From IMG/VR virus record IMGVR_UViG_3300034062_007872, positions 1 through 51,207 of that record: 51,207 nt of DNA. The stretch is one strand, 5' to 3'. Of the stretch, positions 27,085 to 38,830 are shown in pieces. The notes under the pieces are model-generated. The model worked only from the letters and a program-made list of their open reading frames with translations, was not told where the DNA came from and made no database searches. Position 1 is the first letter of the stretch, and each line of letters starts with the position of its first letter. Source of the stretch: a virus. A program made the position numbers and the translations under genes.

Positions 27085-30000
27085 GGATTCCCGTTTCTTC
27101 CATTGTAAAAAACCAATTACCTTCATTTGTTCGGGATGAATATCCTCTATTTTCACAATTTTTAGAGCAATATTATCTGTCTGATGAAACCGAAGATATT
27201 ACTCAGAATTTAGACAAAAATTTAGACGTAGATTTTGTTTTTAATCTTCGCAATGATGCAGTTTTAACCTCAAATGTTGGATTTATTGATTCTACTATTA
27301 ATGTAGATTCAACTGTTGGTTTTCCTGATAATTATGGTCTATTACAAATTAATGATGAAATAATTCTTTATGAGTCTAAAAGTGATACTGAATTTTTAAA
27401 TTGTGTCAGGGGATTTAGTGGCGTAACAAAAATTGATAAAGAATACCTAGAGTTTTCAGAGTCCGAACTTGATCAACACGTCGCAAACTCTAAGGTATTA
27501 AATCTCAGTATTTTATACTTAAAACAATTTGCATATAAAATAAAGAAAAGAATTTCTCCTGGGTTTGAAGAAAGAGAATTTTTTAAGGACCTTAATGCCA
27601 CAAACTTTATAAAAAATATAAAGACGTTTTATTCTTCTAAGGGTTCTGATGAGTCCTTTAGAATTCTTTTTGGGGCTCTTTATGGGAAAGAAGTCGAGGT
27701 AATAAAACCAAGAGATTTTATTTTTAGACCTTCTGCGGCCCAGTACAGGGTAACAAAAGATATTATAGTCGAGGCAATTGAGGGAGATCCATATCAACTA
27801 ATAAATCTTACTGTTTATCAAGACGAAACGTCTTTTATTCAACCGGCCCAAGGGACGGTCATAGAGGTTAATCGAGTAATAAGGGGCAATAAAGATTATT
27901 ATATTTTAAGTCTTGATTATAATTACAATAGAGACGTTGATGTTAGCGGAACGACCCGAAGTGAATTTAGCGTTCATCCCAAGACTCTTTGTACCTCAAG
28001 AATTAATGCTGGGTCAAACTACATCGATGTAGATTCTACTGTTGGGTTCCCTTCAAAAGGGACCCTTGTTGTTATTACCACAGATGGAGAGACGTTTAAT
28101 GTTAACTATAATAGCAAGGTCCTCAACCAATTTTTAGAGTGTTCTGGAATTGAATCTAATATCCCGGCTGGATCTGAAATACGGCTTGAAAGTGAAATTT
28201 ATGGCTTCACTTCCTCTGGCGAGCGGGTCTCAATGTTTGTCACAGGCGGCCTAGGCGAAGTTGATTATGTTGATGAGACCGTTTATTATAAAAAAGGAGA
28301 GAAAATAAAAATAAAAACCCTAGGAGAAAATACAAAATTCCTAAAGGCAAATAATTGGTTTTTTAATATTTCGGTCAATTATGATGTTCTGTCCATAGAG
28401 ATAAAGGACAGGTCTAACTTCTCATATAAGGTCTCTGTATTTGATGATCATAATTTTGTAATAGGTGATACATTTACACTTTATTCTTCTGATGGTCTAG
28501 AATTTGTCGGAACGGTTAATTTTGTAGAAGATCAAAAAAGCATAATTATACGGGGTCAAGGCGAGTTAAATGTTAATTTAAAATATAAAATAAGAAAAAA
28601 TATTTTAAAAGTAAACTCAAAAAATACTGAATACCAAGGACTAAGTGTTTTTAATTCAAACGTCCAAAACATTTATACTGATTATGATAATAATGTATAC
28701 GTATCGTCACCATCACTTCCAACATACTTAAATTATCCATTAGACATAAAAGATTTTACCTTAAAAATCCCCGCAAAAAATTATACTGGGCTACAAGAAA
28801 TAGAATTTAGTAGGCAGCATGGCCTATTTACTGGGGAATCAGTTGTTTATAAGGCCGCGAACAAAGAAAATTCTATAACAACTAATGGCATTTATTTTGT
28901 TTATGTTGTCTCTGATCTAAAGATTAAACTGGCCAGAAGTCGATTTGATATTGATCGAAACATATTTGTTACTTTTAATGGGAACATAACCTTAGGTGCA
29001 GAAAGTCTATTAGAGCCTACTCATTTTAATGATAATAATCTCAATAGACTAAAAATACTCCCTCAAAATTTAATTAAAAAATTATCGACTCCTGAACTAA
29101 CCGAAAAAGAAGAAGAGACCGAACCTGGAACAGTAGGTATCTTTATAAATGGTGTTGAAATTTCCAATTTTAAATCAGAAGATTCTGTTTTTTATGGTAA
29201 AATTGAGGCCATTAATATCTTAAATCAAGGTGATGGATACAATGTAATAACCCCTCCCGAAATAAAAATAGAAGATCCTGTCGGTTCCGGGGCATCCGTT
29301 ACTGCGGCAGTTGAGGGTCATTTAGACAAAATAAACATTATTGACCCTGGGTTTAATTACATTCAACCACCAACAGTAAGTATAACCGGAGGCGGGGGAT
29401 CCGGAGCCGAGGCCGTAGTTGAATTAGTATCCTTTACCCACTCTGCCGAGTTTAATTCTGAAACCGCAGTCAATACAACAGAAAATTCTATTAGATTTAT
29501 TACAGAACATAAATTTAATGATAATGAAGAAGTAATTTATAGGACCGATAACCAAAAAGGTGTTACTGGGATCACGACCAATTCTTTATATTTCGTAAGA
29601 CCAGTCGATGCAAATAAAGTAAAACTATATTACACACTAGGCGATTCCTCTTCTGGTATCAATACTGTTGCTCTTTCTGGTATTGGAACCGGTATTCATT
29701 CTTTTACTGCAGTAAAACCTAAAAAGAAAATATCTGATATAAGAGTTATTAACCCTGGAAGTGGATATAAAAACAAAAAAGTAAAGGCTTCTGGAATAAG
29801 CACCGCATCAAATACCATTACTATTTTTGATCATGGTTATTCATCAGGTGAGATAATAACTTATTACCCAACTAGCACTCAAATAGGTGGTTTGACTTCT
29901 CTAGATTCTTATTATGTTACGGTTGTTGATGAAAACAATATAAGGCTATCTGGTATATCATCCATTGGTTCCGCTGATACGTTCTTTATAAGAAAAGAAT

Positions 30001-33000
30001 ATATCAACATAACGTCCAATGTATCTGGAGAACATTATTTTAATTACCCTGAAATAAAAGTAGAGCTGATCGGAAACGTTGGTGTGACTACATTTCCTGG
30101 TCAGGACCTTTCTGCAAAAATTCAACCAGTATTTTCTGGTAAGATTTATTCTGTTTTTGTTGAAGATGGTGGTGAAAAGTATGGTTCTGAAAACATAATT
30201 AATTTTGAAAAGCCCCCGACTATTGGTATAGAACTAGGTAGAAATGCCCAAGTAACTCCGATAATTTCAAATGGTTCTATAGTACGAGTAATTGTAAATT
30301 ATGATGGAGAGGATTATTATCAAGTCCCAGATATTGAAATTTTACCGGCCTCTAATAAGGCAAAATTAACTCCTATTTTAAACAACGGGAAATTAAGCGA
30401 AGTTCTTGTTATCAATGGTGGAGAAAATTTTGACCCACAAAACACAACCATATCAATAATCCCGAAAGGATCCGGCGCAAAATTCTCTCCAAAAATTCAA
30501 TCAAGGAGAATTAATCTAGTACAAAAATTGATTTCCTCTAATGGAATTTCCGAGGATGATGGATTTTTAATTAGATCAAATGATTCATTAGAATATACTC
30601 ATTTATACGCATCCAGGCGGCTGAGAGAATCAGTATTAAGAAGAAATGGAAATACTTCGGTCAGAGATTTAGAATTTAGTTCTCAAAAAGAGCAAATTTC
30701 TAAGGTTCATTCACCACTAATTGGTTGGGCCTATGATGGAAACCCAATCTATGGGCCTTATGGATATGCCAATGGTAATTCTGGTAGTGTAAAGGCCCTA
30801 AAATCGGGGTATGAACTCAGACAAAATCAAGAAGGCAGGCCATCCACTGCTATTTACCCATTAGGATTTTTTGTTGAAGACTTTGTATTTACAGGAAATG
30901 GTGATCTAGACAAGAATAATGGCAGGTTCTGTGTAACCCCAGAATTTCCTAATGGAGTTTATGCATATTTTTGTACAATTTCTGACTTTATTTCTGAATC
31001 AACATTATCCCCCTTTAGTGGTTATTTTGCTCCAGTCTTTCCATATGTAATAGGTCCCACGTACAAAAATAAAAAAATCTTAAGTACTAATATATTTGAA
31101 GAATTGGGGACAAAATTATTAAGAAATACCACACCATATAATCTATTAAGTGATAAGAGTTCTTATGATTTTATCCTAAATCCAGAAAAAATCAAAGAAG
31201 AAGTTCTTGAAATACAACAAACTAAATCTGATATTATTAATAAAATCGATGTAATTAATCCTGGAACCAATTATAAGGTAAATGATCTATTTTATTTTAA
31301 TAATATTATTGCAAAAGTAGATAGTATTTCTGGAGTTGCGGTTTCTTCCGTTGGAGTTTCGCATACGAGTTTTAATAACCTAGAGGTAGTTCCCTACGAA
31401 AAATCATATATTGGAATATTTTCATCACTCCAAAATATTCAAACTGCCGAAAAATTTGCCTTTAATTCCCAGTTTGAAATTAATAAGACCGTAACAGTAA
31501 TTCCTTTTAAAAAATCACTGCTTCTCTCGTCTAGCGTTCCACCAGCAAGTTTGACGGGAATAATAACTTATTTTAATGTTAGTGGTAATTTAGATTTTCC
31601 ACTAAAAGAAAATGATGTCTATACAATTGAAGAAGAAAAGGTAAAGGTATTAAACGTTGATAAAGTATCTTCTAGAATAAAAGTAGAAAGAGAATATCAA
31701 GGAACTTCTTCTGGCGTAACAACATATCCAATAAATTCAATCTTGAATGAAGATGTCAGGAAAATTACCTTTAATGTTGGTCTCTCGACTACTTATGACT
31801 TTGCCTTAAATTCTGAACTTTATTTTAATCCTTCAGAAACCCTAGGGATAGGAACAACCGCAAATTATACTTTAAATATTAGTAATCCTGGTCTGGGTGA
31901 AACAACAATAACTGTTCCAGTAAAAAGTGCATATTTTAAGGATCATCACCTAAATTCTGGCGATTCGCTATTTTATTCTACAAATGGTGGTGGGTCAATT
32001 CTTGTTTCTCAAAATGGAATAGCCTCAACAACTCTTACTGAAAATCAAGAACTATTTGTTACAAAAATAGACAATAATCTAATAGGTATTTCTACTCAAA
32101 AATCTGGTGTTGGTAGTACTGATGGAACTCTTTATTTTATAGGAATAGGAACCGGGGTAAATCATAGTTTTAAAACAAACTATCAAAATAATCTGGTAGC
32201 AAATATCTCTAAAAACACCGTGACCGTATCGACTGCATCCAGTCATGGGCTGCAGATTTCGGATCCAGTCACAATAAACATTGTTTCCAAAGAATCTACG
32301 ACTTACAACGTCTTTTATAATGATTTTAACCAGAGATTTTGTATAAACAAAAGAACTATAGGATCGGTAAATGTAATAACCAATACAATACATTGTGAAA
32401 ATCATTCTTTTGTAAAAGGTGAAAAGGTAATTTATGTTGCAGATTCCTTGGTTGGAGGACTAGTAGATCAAAAAATTTACTACGTCATTCCTTTAACAAA
32501 AGATGAATTTAAGGTTTCTGAAACTTATTATGGTACAACAACAAATATTGTTTCAGAAGTTAATTTAACTGCTTCTGGTTCTGGGTATTTTTACTCAATT
32601 AACCCAAAATTAAAATTTGTCAAAGATGAGGCCATTGTATTCGATGTTTCTGATTCATCACTTTCTTTTGAAACCCCGGCTGGGGTTTATCCGGCTTTTG
32701 AGCTTAAATTGTTCGCGGACAACCAATTCATAAATGAGTATTTTACTTATGATTTAGTAAAAACAGGTGTAGTTGGAATAGACAGCACTGCAAAATATAC
32801 CCTATCAACCAAAAATTTACCGGAAAAAGTATATTATAAATTAGTACCAATTGACATTAACCGGAGCTCATCTATTAAGACCGGGATATTTTTCGATGAT
32901 GATCAACTAAATGCCGGTGAAATTCTGCAAGTAAGTAGTGTTTATTCTGGAAATAAGGTATTAATTTCGGCTTCTAATAATCAATTTACTTATCAGGTTG

Positions 33001-35603
33001 ATAATTACCCTGAAAAGGCGAATTATACTCCTTCTAGTGCCACAATTAACTATTCAACGACTTCTTTAACAGCCTCTGGTCCTATAAATTCATTAAAAAT
33101 TACTAATAATAGTGTGGTTGAAGAGCTTCCTCAACTAACCAGAATTTCTTCAACCAATGGTAAAAATGCTGTTGTTAAGCCTTCTTCCTCTACAGTAGGC
33201 AAAATTGAAAAAATTAAAAAATTAGATATTGGATTTGATTATTCTATTGATTATACCATTCGCCCACAAACTAGCATACCAAAAATTGTAGAAGTAGAAC
33301 CTCTTTATCAACTTGATTCAATTGAAGTTGAATCTAAAGGTATCAACTATTCATATGCACCAGATTTAATTCTAATTGATGAAGTATCCAGAGAGCAATT
33401 TAATAATATCAAATTAAATTATAATTTAAATGACGATAAAATCCTAATTTTAGAAAATTCAGACAAATTTAAAAATACAAGTGTTACGGTTATCCCTATT
33501 AATAACGATAATGGCTTCGATATTTCTAGTATAAGTTTTAACAATTCAACTAAAATAGTAACTGTAACCTTAAAAAATATATTCAAGAGCCTAGAGGAAT
33601 TTCCATTTACTCAAGGTAAAAAAGTTTATATAGAAAATGTTCCGGTTTTACCTGGAACTTTAGTCAGGGGTTATAATTCTAATAATTATGGCTATAGATC
33701 TTTTGAAATATTAACTGCCACTCCAAACTTAGACTCCCCAGGTGCTAGTTTTACATATAGTCTAGAAAATCTTATTGGGAATTTAGAAACTACTGGCGTG
33801 GTCGATGATTTTTATACAGGTGGTTTTGCTATTCCAGAAGAATATTTCCCAGTATTCAATGTTACTTTAAAAAATAATGAGTTCTTTATTGGTGAAACCA
33901 TAAAAACTAATCTGGGTAATACTGGGGAAGTCGTTGGGTGGGATGGTACAAATAATATAATTAAAGTAATTTCAAAGTCTGATCTTATTGTTAACGAAAC
34001 CATTTATAGCGAGGTTAGTAAAAACTATTCTAATATTATCAATATCTTTTCACCAAAAGGTTTTATTGATGTAAATTCATCTTCGGTTATACGTAAAGGG
34101 TGGAATGATAATATCGGGTTTTTAAATGATTCACTTCAAAGAATACATGATAGCAATTATTACCAATATTTCTCTTATGATTTAAGATCTGAGGTCAGTT
34201 ATACTGATTGGATAAACACTGTCGATTCGTTAAATCATACTGCTGGATTTAAAAAATTTGGTAACCTCTTGGTCAACAGCACCCATGATAATGTTGGTCT
34301 GAGTACTTCTCAGGATCAAGGGCAAGTAGAGGTCATCAATGAGATTCAGACTACTTTAGATGTCAATTGCTATAATGATTTTGATCTAGTTACTGAAAAC
34401 TATTTCACGATTGATGGGGGCTTAAAATCTAATGAGATCTATTTTAATTCAAGGCGGCTACAAAACTACATTGAATCGATTGGGAATAAAGTATTTTTAA
34501 TTGATGACATTTCCGATAAATTTAAACCAGTAGTTTCTCCAGAAAAAACTATTGTTGATACTTTTAATAAATTCTCGGCCAGGTTTAAAAAATACTTGAT
34601 CCATATTGGAGACCGAATTGCACCGGCTAATTCACAGAGCCTTTTACTTAATCTTCTTCATAATGATAACAATGTTGTAATAAATCAATATGCAGTAAAT
34701 GATTCTTTATCTGAACTGGGGTATTTTGATGCCGAAGTACTTGGCCCGAATATAGAATTAACATTTTATCCTTTTATAGTTTCAAATAAATTTTATACAG
34801 TAAATAGTTTTACTTTTAATATTAATGACGAGGAATCAGAAGAAGGCGGCCAGACTACAAGTAGCGTTACTTTTGGCGACTCAATTGAACTAAATTCTTA
34901 CACATTATCTGGCATAGGAACAACAACAATTCTTCAAATTCCTAATACTAAAAATGTAGTTAAGGTTATGTTGGTTTATTCTGATGCTGATAATAATTCT
35001 TATTATTCAGATGAAATCAACTATGTACAAGACACCGTAAAAATAATTTCAAACTCTTACGGTGAACTTAATATGGAGAATTCTTCAGGAATAGGAACCT
35101 ATAATCTTTATTTTGAAGATTCCAATGTAAATATTGATTTTTATCCAAGTGAAGAAAACGATTATAGGGTAAACATTCTTGCGGTCGAATTTTCAGATTT
35201 TTCCTCAATATCAACCGGAGATCTATTTTTAAGTGGCAATAAATTAGAGTCCTCTTTTGTTGGTGTTGGTACTTCTGGGACTCCATATAAAACAAAGATC
35301 TATTCATATGATGATAATTATACTTCTGGTTTACATCAGGTGGTTATTAAAAATACGGATAATGATGAAATAAATTATGTAGAGCTTGTAACCATGTTAA
35401 ATAGTACAAATGAGGAAGTTTATATTGTTAACTTTGGTGAGTTGAATACAAAAACTAATATGGGGGAATTAGAGGCTGAGTTTTCTAATTCAACCGGGGA
35501 TTTAGAACTCTATTTTACCCCAAGCCTAGACATAAATTATCAAGTAAAAATCTTTAGTGCATTAACTTCTAAATTCAGGAGATCAGAAATTTTAGAACTA
35601 TGA
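27081..35603 (+). CDS. gp7: Giant baseplate wedge protein, gp7-like, with YHYH domain
   Basis: 2840 residues, nearly three times T4 gp7 (1032). Near residues 182-208 NIKTFYSSKGSDESFRILF then GALYGKEVEV matches the C-terminal FYSTKG..AS..FLF..LY.EEVE segment of T4 gp7, followed by the similar KDIIV region. Around residues 1214-1230 lies a YHYH-type motif (GWAYDGNPIYGPYGY). Many strand repeats of the type NPGSGYxxxPxVxIxGGGGSGAxA occur, as in other virion proteins here. Position after gp6 fits gp7. The added domains probably build baseplate spikes or fibres. Confidence 0.75.
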   Translation: MRIPVSSIVKNQLPSFVRDEYPLFSQFLEQYYLSDETEDITQNLDKNLDVDFVFNLRNDAVLTSNVGFIDSTINVDSTVGFPDNYGLLQINDEIILYESKSDTEFLNCVRGFSGVTKIDKEYLEFSESELDQHVANSKVLNLSILYLKQFAYKIKKRISPGFEEREFFKDLNATNFIKNIKTFYSSKGSDESFRILFGALYGKEVEVIKPRDFIFRPSAAQYRVTKDIIVEAIEGDPYQLINLTVYQDETSFIQPAQGTVIEVNRVIRGNKDYYILSLDYNYNRDVDVSGTTRSEFSVHPKTLCTSRINAGSNYIDVDSTVGFPSKGTLVVITTDGETFNVNYNSKVLNQFLECSGIESNIPAGSEIRLESEIYGFTSSGERVSMFVTGGLGEVDYVDETVYYKKGEKIKIKTLGENTKFLKANNWFFNISVNYDVLSIEIKDRSNFSYKVSVFDDHNFVIGDTFTLYSSDGLEFVGTVNFVEDQKSIIIRGQGELNVNLKYKIRKNILKVNSKNTEYQGLSVFNSNVQNIYTDYDNNVYVSSPSLPTYLNYPLDIKDFTLKIPAKNYTGLQEIEFSRQHGLFTGESVVYKAANKENSITTNGIYFVYVVSDLKIKLARSRFDIDRNIFVTFNGNITLGAESLLEPTHFNDNNLNRLKILPQNLIKKLSTPELTEKEEETEPGTVGIFINGVEISNFKSEDSVFYGKIEAINILNQGDGYNVITPPEIKIEDPVGSGASVTAAVEGHLDKINIIDPGFNYIQPPTVSITGGGGSGAEAVVELVSFTHSAEFNSETAVNTTENSIRFITEHKFNDNEEVIYRTDNQKGVTGITTNSLYFVRPVDANKVKLYYTLGDSSSGINTVALSGIGTGIHSFTAVKPKKKISDIRVINPGSGYKNKKVKASGISTASNTITIFDHGYSSGEIITYYPTSTQIGGLTSLDSYYVTVVDENNIRLSGISSIGSADTFFIRKEYINITSNVSGEHYFNYPEIKVELIGNVGVTTFPGQDLSAKIQPVFSGKIYSVFVEDGGEKYGSENIINFEKPPTIGIELGRNAQVTPIISNGSIVRVIVNYDGEDYYQVPDIEILPASNKAKLTPILNNGKLSEVLVINGGENFDPQNTTISIIPKGSGAKFSPKIQSRRINLVQKLISSNGISEDDGFLIRSNDSLEYTHLYASRRLRESVLRRNGNTSVRDLEFSSQKEQISKVHSPLIGWAYDGNPIYGPYGYANGNSGSVKALKSGYELRQNQEGRPSTAIYPLGFFVEDFVFTGNGDLDKNNGRFCVTPEFPNGVYAYFCTISDFISESTLSPFSGYFAPVFPYVIGPTYKNKKILSTNIFEELGTKLLRNTTPYNLLSDKSSYDFILNPEKIKEEVLEIQQTKSDIINKIDVINPGTNYKVNDLFYFNNIIAKVDSISGVAVSSVGVSHTSFNNLEVVPYEKSYIGIFSSLQNIQTAEKFAFNSQFEINKTVTVIPFKKSLLLSSSVPPASLTGIITYFNVSGNLDFPLKENDVYTIEEEKVKVLNVDKVSSRIKVEREYQGTSSGVTTYPINSILNEDVRKITFNVGLSTTYDFALNSELYFNPSETLGIGTTANYTLNISNPGLGETTITVPVKSAYFKDHHLNSGDSLFYSTNGGGSILVSQNGIASTTLTENQELFVTKIDNNLIGISTQKSGVGSTDGTLYFIGIGTGVNHSFKTNYQNNLVANISKNTVTVSTASSHGLQISDPVTINIVSKESTTYNVFYNDFNQRFCINKRTIGSVNVITNTIHCENHSFVKGEKVIYVADSLVGGLVDQKIYYVIPLTKDEFKVSETYYGTTTNIVSEVNLTASGSGYFYSINPKLKFVKDEAIVFDVSDSSLSFETPAGVYPAFELKLFADNQFINEYFTYDLVKTGVVGIDSTAKYTLSTKNLPEKVYYKLVPIDINRSSSIKTGIFFDDDQLNAGEILQVSSVYSGNKVLISASNNQFTYQVDNYPEKANYTPSSATINYSTTSLTASGPINSLKITNNSVVEELPQLTRISSTNGKNAVVKPSSSTVGKIEKIKKLDIGFDYSIDYTIRPQTSIPKIVEVEPLYQLDSIEVESKGINYSYAPDLILIDEVSREQFNNIKLNYNLNDDKILILENSDKFKNTSVTVIPINNDNGFDISSISFNNSTKIVTVTLKNIFKSLEEFPFTQGKKVYIENVPVLPGTLVRGYNSNNYGYRSFEILTATPNLDSPGASFTYSLENLIGNLETTGVVDDFYTGGFAIPEEYFPVFNVTLKNNEFFIGETIKTNLGNTGEVVGWDGTNNIIKVISKSDLIVNETIYSEVSKNYSNIINIFSPKGFIDVNSSSVIRKGWNDNIGFLNDSLQRIHDSNYYQYFSYDLRSEVSYTDWINTVDSLNHTAGFKKFGNLLVNSTHDNVGLSTSQDQGQVEVINEIQTTLDVNCYNDFDLVTENYFTIDGGLKSNEIYFNSRRLQNYIESIGNKVFLIDDISDKFKPVVSPEKTIVDTFNKFSARFKKYLIHIGDRIAPANSQSLLLNLLHNDNNVVINQYAVNDSLSELGYFDAEVLGPNIELTFYPFIVSNKFYTVNSFTFNINDEESEEGGQTTSSVTFGDSIELNSYTLSGIGTTTILQIPNTKNVVKVMLVYSDADNNSYYSDEINYVQDTVKIISNSYGELNMENSSGIGTYNLYFEDSNVNIDFYPSEENDYRVNILAVEFSDFSSISTGDLFLSGNKLESSFVGVGTSGTPYKTKIYSYDDNYTSGLHQVVIKNTDNDEINYVELVTMLNSTNEEVYIVNFGELNTKTNMGELEAEFSNSTGDLELYFTPSLDINYQVKIFSALTSKFRRSEILEL

Positions 35604-38600
35604 GCAATATATCCTTTTCTTCTGGTTATGGTGAATACGTCAGCGGCGAATTTTTTGGTGGACTTGCATTTGAATTAACCTCAAATGGAGTTCCTTTATT
35701 TTCTAGGCAGTTTATTTCCTCGTCTACTTCTCCTTCAGTAGATCTTGTTAATAATTCCTTAAACTTCCCCCAACACAATTTTGTTACAGGAGAGGAACTG
35801 GTTTATGATTTTAATTTAGACGTACAAAATACTCCAATAAAAATTCAATCAAAGGTTATATCAGGTGTTTCTACGGATATTCTACCTAGTATGGTTTATG
35901 CGGTTAAAACTGATTTTTCAACCATACAACTTGCCGCAACAAAAGAAGACGCCTTATCGGATCCACCAGTAGTATTGGATTTCACTGATTATGGAAAAGG
36001 TCTTCATAAATTATCATCAAAAAATCCAAATAAAACTGCACTGATATCCATTAATAATATTATACAGGATCCAATAATTTCAACTGCGACAACCACTTTT
36101 ATCCAAGAAGAAATAGAAGAATTTGATTTAACAGTAAATGTTAATAATCCAGAATTATTAAAAGGAGGCGATTTTTTAAAAATTGATGAAGAAATTGTCA
36201 GGGTCCTTTCTGTTGGGATTGGTTCAACCAATGCAATTTCATTTAATAGAGCTGATTTGGGGACAGTCGCGGCTGCCCATACCCAGGGAACCCTGGTTAC
36301 TAGGGTAAAAGGTAATTATAATATAGTAGAAAATTTTATATATTTTACTGCCCCTCCTTTTGGTAATGTATTTGATATACAAACGGGCCTGAAAAATGGT
36401 TCAACCTTTAGTGGAAGAGTATTCACAAGATCTGGAATCAAAGACACCAGTATTGGTCCTTATGATAATAATTACATATTTGATGATATTTCACCTGAAT
36501 TTACTGGAGTTACTGATTATTTTACATTAAAAGAAAATAATAGTGAAGTAACCGGGATATCGACTGATAATGTCATTTTTACACTTAATGATGTTTTTCA
36601 ACCACCGTCTAGGTTAAACGGAAATGTCATCAATGGCGCATATACTTTAGTCGAAAATGCCGGAATAACTTCTATAACTTTTACTGGAAATAAAGTGTTT
36701 CCTGAATATGATGTCAATTTATCAGAATTTCCAAGAGGTGGTATTATTTTCTCAATTGGATCAACTAGTGGTTTGGGTTATCAGCCATTAATTTCTGCTG
36801 GTGGAACTGCAATAGTATCAGTTGCTGGAACGATTCAATCTATTGCGATTGGTTATAGTGGTTCTGGTTATAGAGAGGGATTGCAAACTGTAAACGTTGG
36901 AGTTGGTTATAGTGATATTGTTGATTTTGATTTAGAAATTATCGGGACTGCGACCATCTCAAATGGAAACATTATTGGGGTTGCGATAACAAACCCTGGA
37001 ACAGGATATACAGGTACTAATCCTCCAATTGTTTATTTTGATTCGCCTTTATCTTATAGTGATATTCCTTTAATCTATTCATCAGAATCATCTGGTATTG
37101 GAACAGAAGCAACCGTTGATATTGTTGTTGGTCAAGGATCTAGTGTTATTAATTTTAAACTGAATAATTTAGGATATTCTTATAGTAAAGGTGATATTCT
37201 AACGGTAAGTATTGGAGGCTCGGTCGGAATACCAACTATTACCGGCGCCGAATTTAAAGAATTTCAAATTACTGTTGATCAAATTTATAATGATGAATCG
37301 AGTCTAAGATCAATAGGTCAATTAGTTATTTTCGATCCAATTGATAGACTTTTTGATGGTCGTAGAAGATCTTTTCCCCTTAGACTAAATGGCTCTCAAA
37401 CAGCAGTCTTGTCAAAAATAGGATCTGATTTGGATGTTGGTAATTCAATGTTGATTTTCATTGATGATGTACTCCAAGTTCCAGGCGAGGCCTATTCATT
37501 TGATGGTGGTAGTATTTTGACCTTTAACCAGGCCCCAAGATCTGGTTCAACCTCTGTTATTTTATTCTATGCCGGAACAGACGGGGTTGATACTAAATCT
37601 GTAGAAGTTCTTGAAACAATAAAAATCGGGGATACGGTTCAAATTTTTGATAATACTGATAGAAATGATGATCAGAACATAAGGACGGTCAACCAGATAA
37701 CCTCTACTGATGTTGTAAAAACTAATCTTTATGGTAAAGAAGGAATCTCAACCGAAGACGAAATTCGTCCATTAAAATGGTGCCCCCAAAATGTTGATAA
37801 ATTTATCGCAGGGGCCGGTTTAACCAATACAAATGTTGTTTCTAAAGATCGATTAATTTATGAACCGCTAATTTATCCAACTGCCTTTGCCATTACTGGA
37901 ATTGGAAGTACTTCTAGTGAAATATTTGTGGATAATGTAAAAACATTTTTTGATAATGCAAACGAATCTCCTGCAACCAATGACATAAAAATTATATCTC
38001 AAAAACCACAAATCCCGGCCTCTCTATCTGTAACAATTTCCCAGGCCGGAACTGTTCAGTTAATCACAACAGTAAATCCTGGTCTGGGGTATGATTTTGT
38101 TCCATCCGTTTCTATTACTCCTCCAGTGGGACTGGGAACAACAGCAACAGCAACCGCATCGATAACCTTGAATTCTAATGGAAGTATCCAATCAGTCCAA
38201 ATAACAAATTCTGGTCTAGGATATACAAATACTTCCCCTGTATATGCCCTGGTTGAACCACCCAGACAAAAAGAAGAAATCGCCAGAGAAGTTTCTTATG
38301 AGGGTGATTTTGGTGTAATAACCGGCATTGCAACAACCTCGGTAGACTCTTCAAATGGCCTGATTTTTGATTTGTTTATACCTTTAGACTCTACCCTAAG
38401 AAACAGTGAAATTAATCCAATTGGTTCAGGAACAACTGGTGTAAGTGGAATTACTACTGATTATTATTTTTATGTTAGCAATTCAAACATTGGAAGTTCC
38501 ATCACGTCCTTGAACACCTCTGGGCAAGTAATAGGAATAGGAACCACCTTTATTGATAATGTTTATCAAGTATTTTCAACTGAAATTAAACAAAAAAATA

Positions 38601-38830
38601 TTCTAGGAATAGGCACTACTTCCATCAATGAGGTAACAGTAAAGGTCCAAGATAATTCTTCGTTGGTTGGAATTTCAAGTAGTAAATTTTATGGAGGATA
38701 CAGTTGGGGTAGAATTTATAATGTCACTAAATCTGGAATAACTTCTTTTACGGCTTATGCTCCAGGAATTTCAACATCCACTGTAATTCAGCGCCTAAAT
38801 CCCTTAAAATATTCAAATTACATAACCTAA
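35600..38830 (+). CDS. Large virion structural protein, probably baseplate
   Basis: 1076 residues, overlapping the gp7-like gene by ATGA. Begins MSNISFSSGYGEYVSGEFFGG. It is built of beta-rich repeats: EEIVRVLSVGIGST...AHTQGTLVTR looks like a repeated short barrel also present in gp7-like and the DUF4815 protein, and GYSGSGYREG, NPGTGYTG and NPGLGYDF are GSGY-type turns. A segment DDVLQVPGEAYSFDGGSILTF resembles tail-fibre/baseplate appendage domains. No T4 counterpart identified; a peripheral baseplate or fibre-attachment part is likely. Confidence 0.6.
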   Translation: MSNISFSSGYGEYVSGEFFGGLAFELTSNGVPLFSRQFISSSTSPSVDLVNNSLNFPQHNFVTGEELVYDFNLDVQNTPIKIQSKVISGVSTDILPSMVYAVKTDFSTIQLAATKEDALSDPPVVLDFTDYGKGLHKLSSKNPNKTALISINNIIQDPIISTATTTFIQEEIEEFDLTVNVNNPELLKGGDFLKIDEEIVRVLSVGIGSTNAISFNRADLGTVAAAHTQGTLVTRVKGNYNIVENFIYFTAPPFGNVFDIQTGLKNGSTFSGRVFTRSGIKDTSIGPYDNNYIFDDISPEFTGVTDYFTLKENNSEVTGISTDNVIFTLNDVFQPPSRLNGNVINGAYTLVENAGITSITFTGNKVFPEYDVNLSEFPRGGIIFSIGSTSGLGYQPLISAGGTAIVSVAGTIQSIAIGYSGSGYREGLQTVNVGVGYSDIVDFDLEIIGTATISNGNIIGVAITNPGTGYTGTNPPIVYFDSPLSYSDIPLIYSSESSGIGTEATVDIVVGQGSSVINFKLNNLGYSYSKGDILTVSIGGSVGIPTITGAEFKEFQITVDQIYNDESSLRSIGQLVIFDPIDRLFDGRRRSFPLRLNGSQTAVLSKIGSDLDVGNSMLIFIDDVLQVPGEAYSFDGGSILTFNQAPRSGSTSVILFYAGTDGVDTKSVEVLETIKIGDTVQIFDNTDRNDDQNIRTVNQITSTDVVKTNLYGKEGISTEDEIRPLKWCPQNVDKFIAGAGLTNTNVVSKDRLIYEPLIYPTAFAITGIGSTSSEIFVDNVKTFFDNANESPATNDIKIISQKPQIPASLSVTISQAGTVQLITTVNPGLGYDFVPSVSITPPVGLGTTATATASITLNSNGSIQSVQITNSGLGYTNTSPVYALVEPPRQKEEIAREVSYEGDFGVITGIATTSVDSSNGLIFDLFIPLDSTLRNSEINPIGSGTTGVSGITTDYYFYVSNSNIGSSITSLNTSGQVIGIGTTFIDNVYQVFSTEIKQKNILGIGTTSINEVTVKVQDNSSLVGISSSKFYGGYSWGRIYNVTKSGITSFTAYAPGISTSTVIQRLNPLKYSNYIT

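Noticed and set aside
32079-32405. Minus-strand frame inside the gp7-like gene
   Set aside because: Shadow frame; low-complexity Tyr/Ser/Ile content and no start signals.
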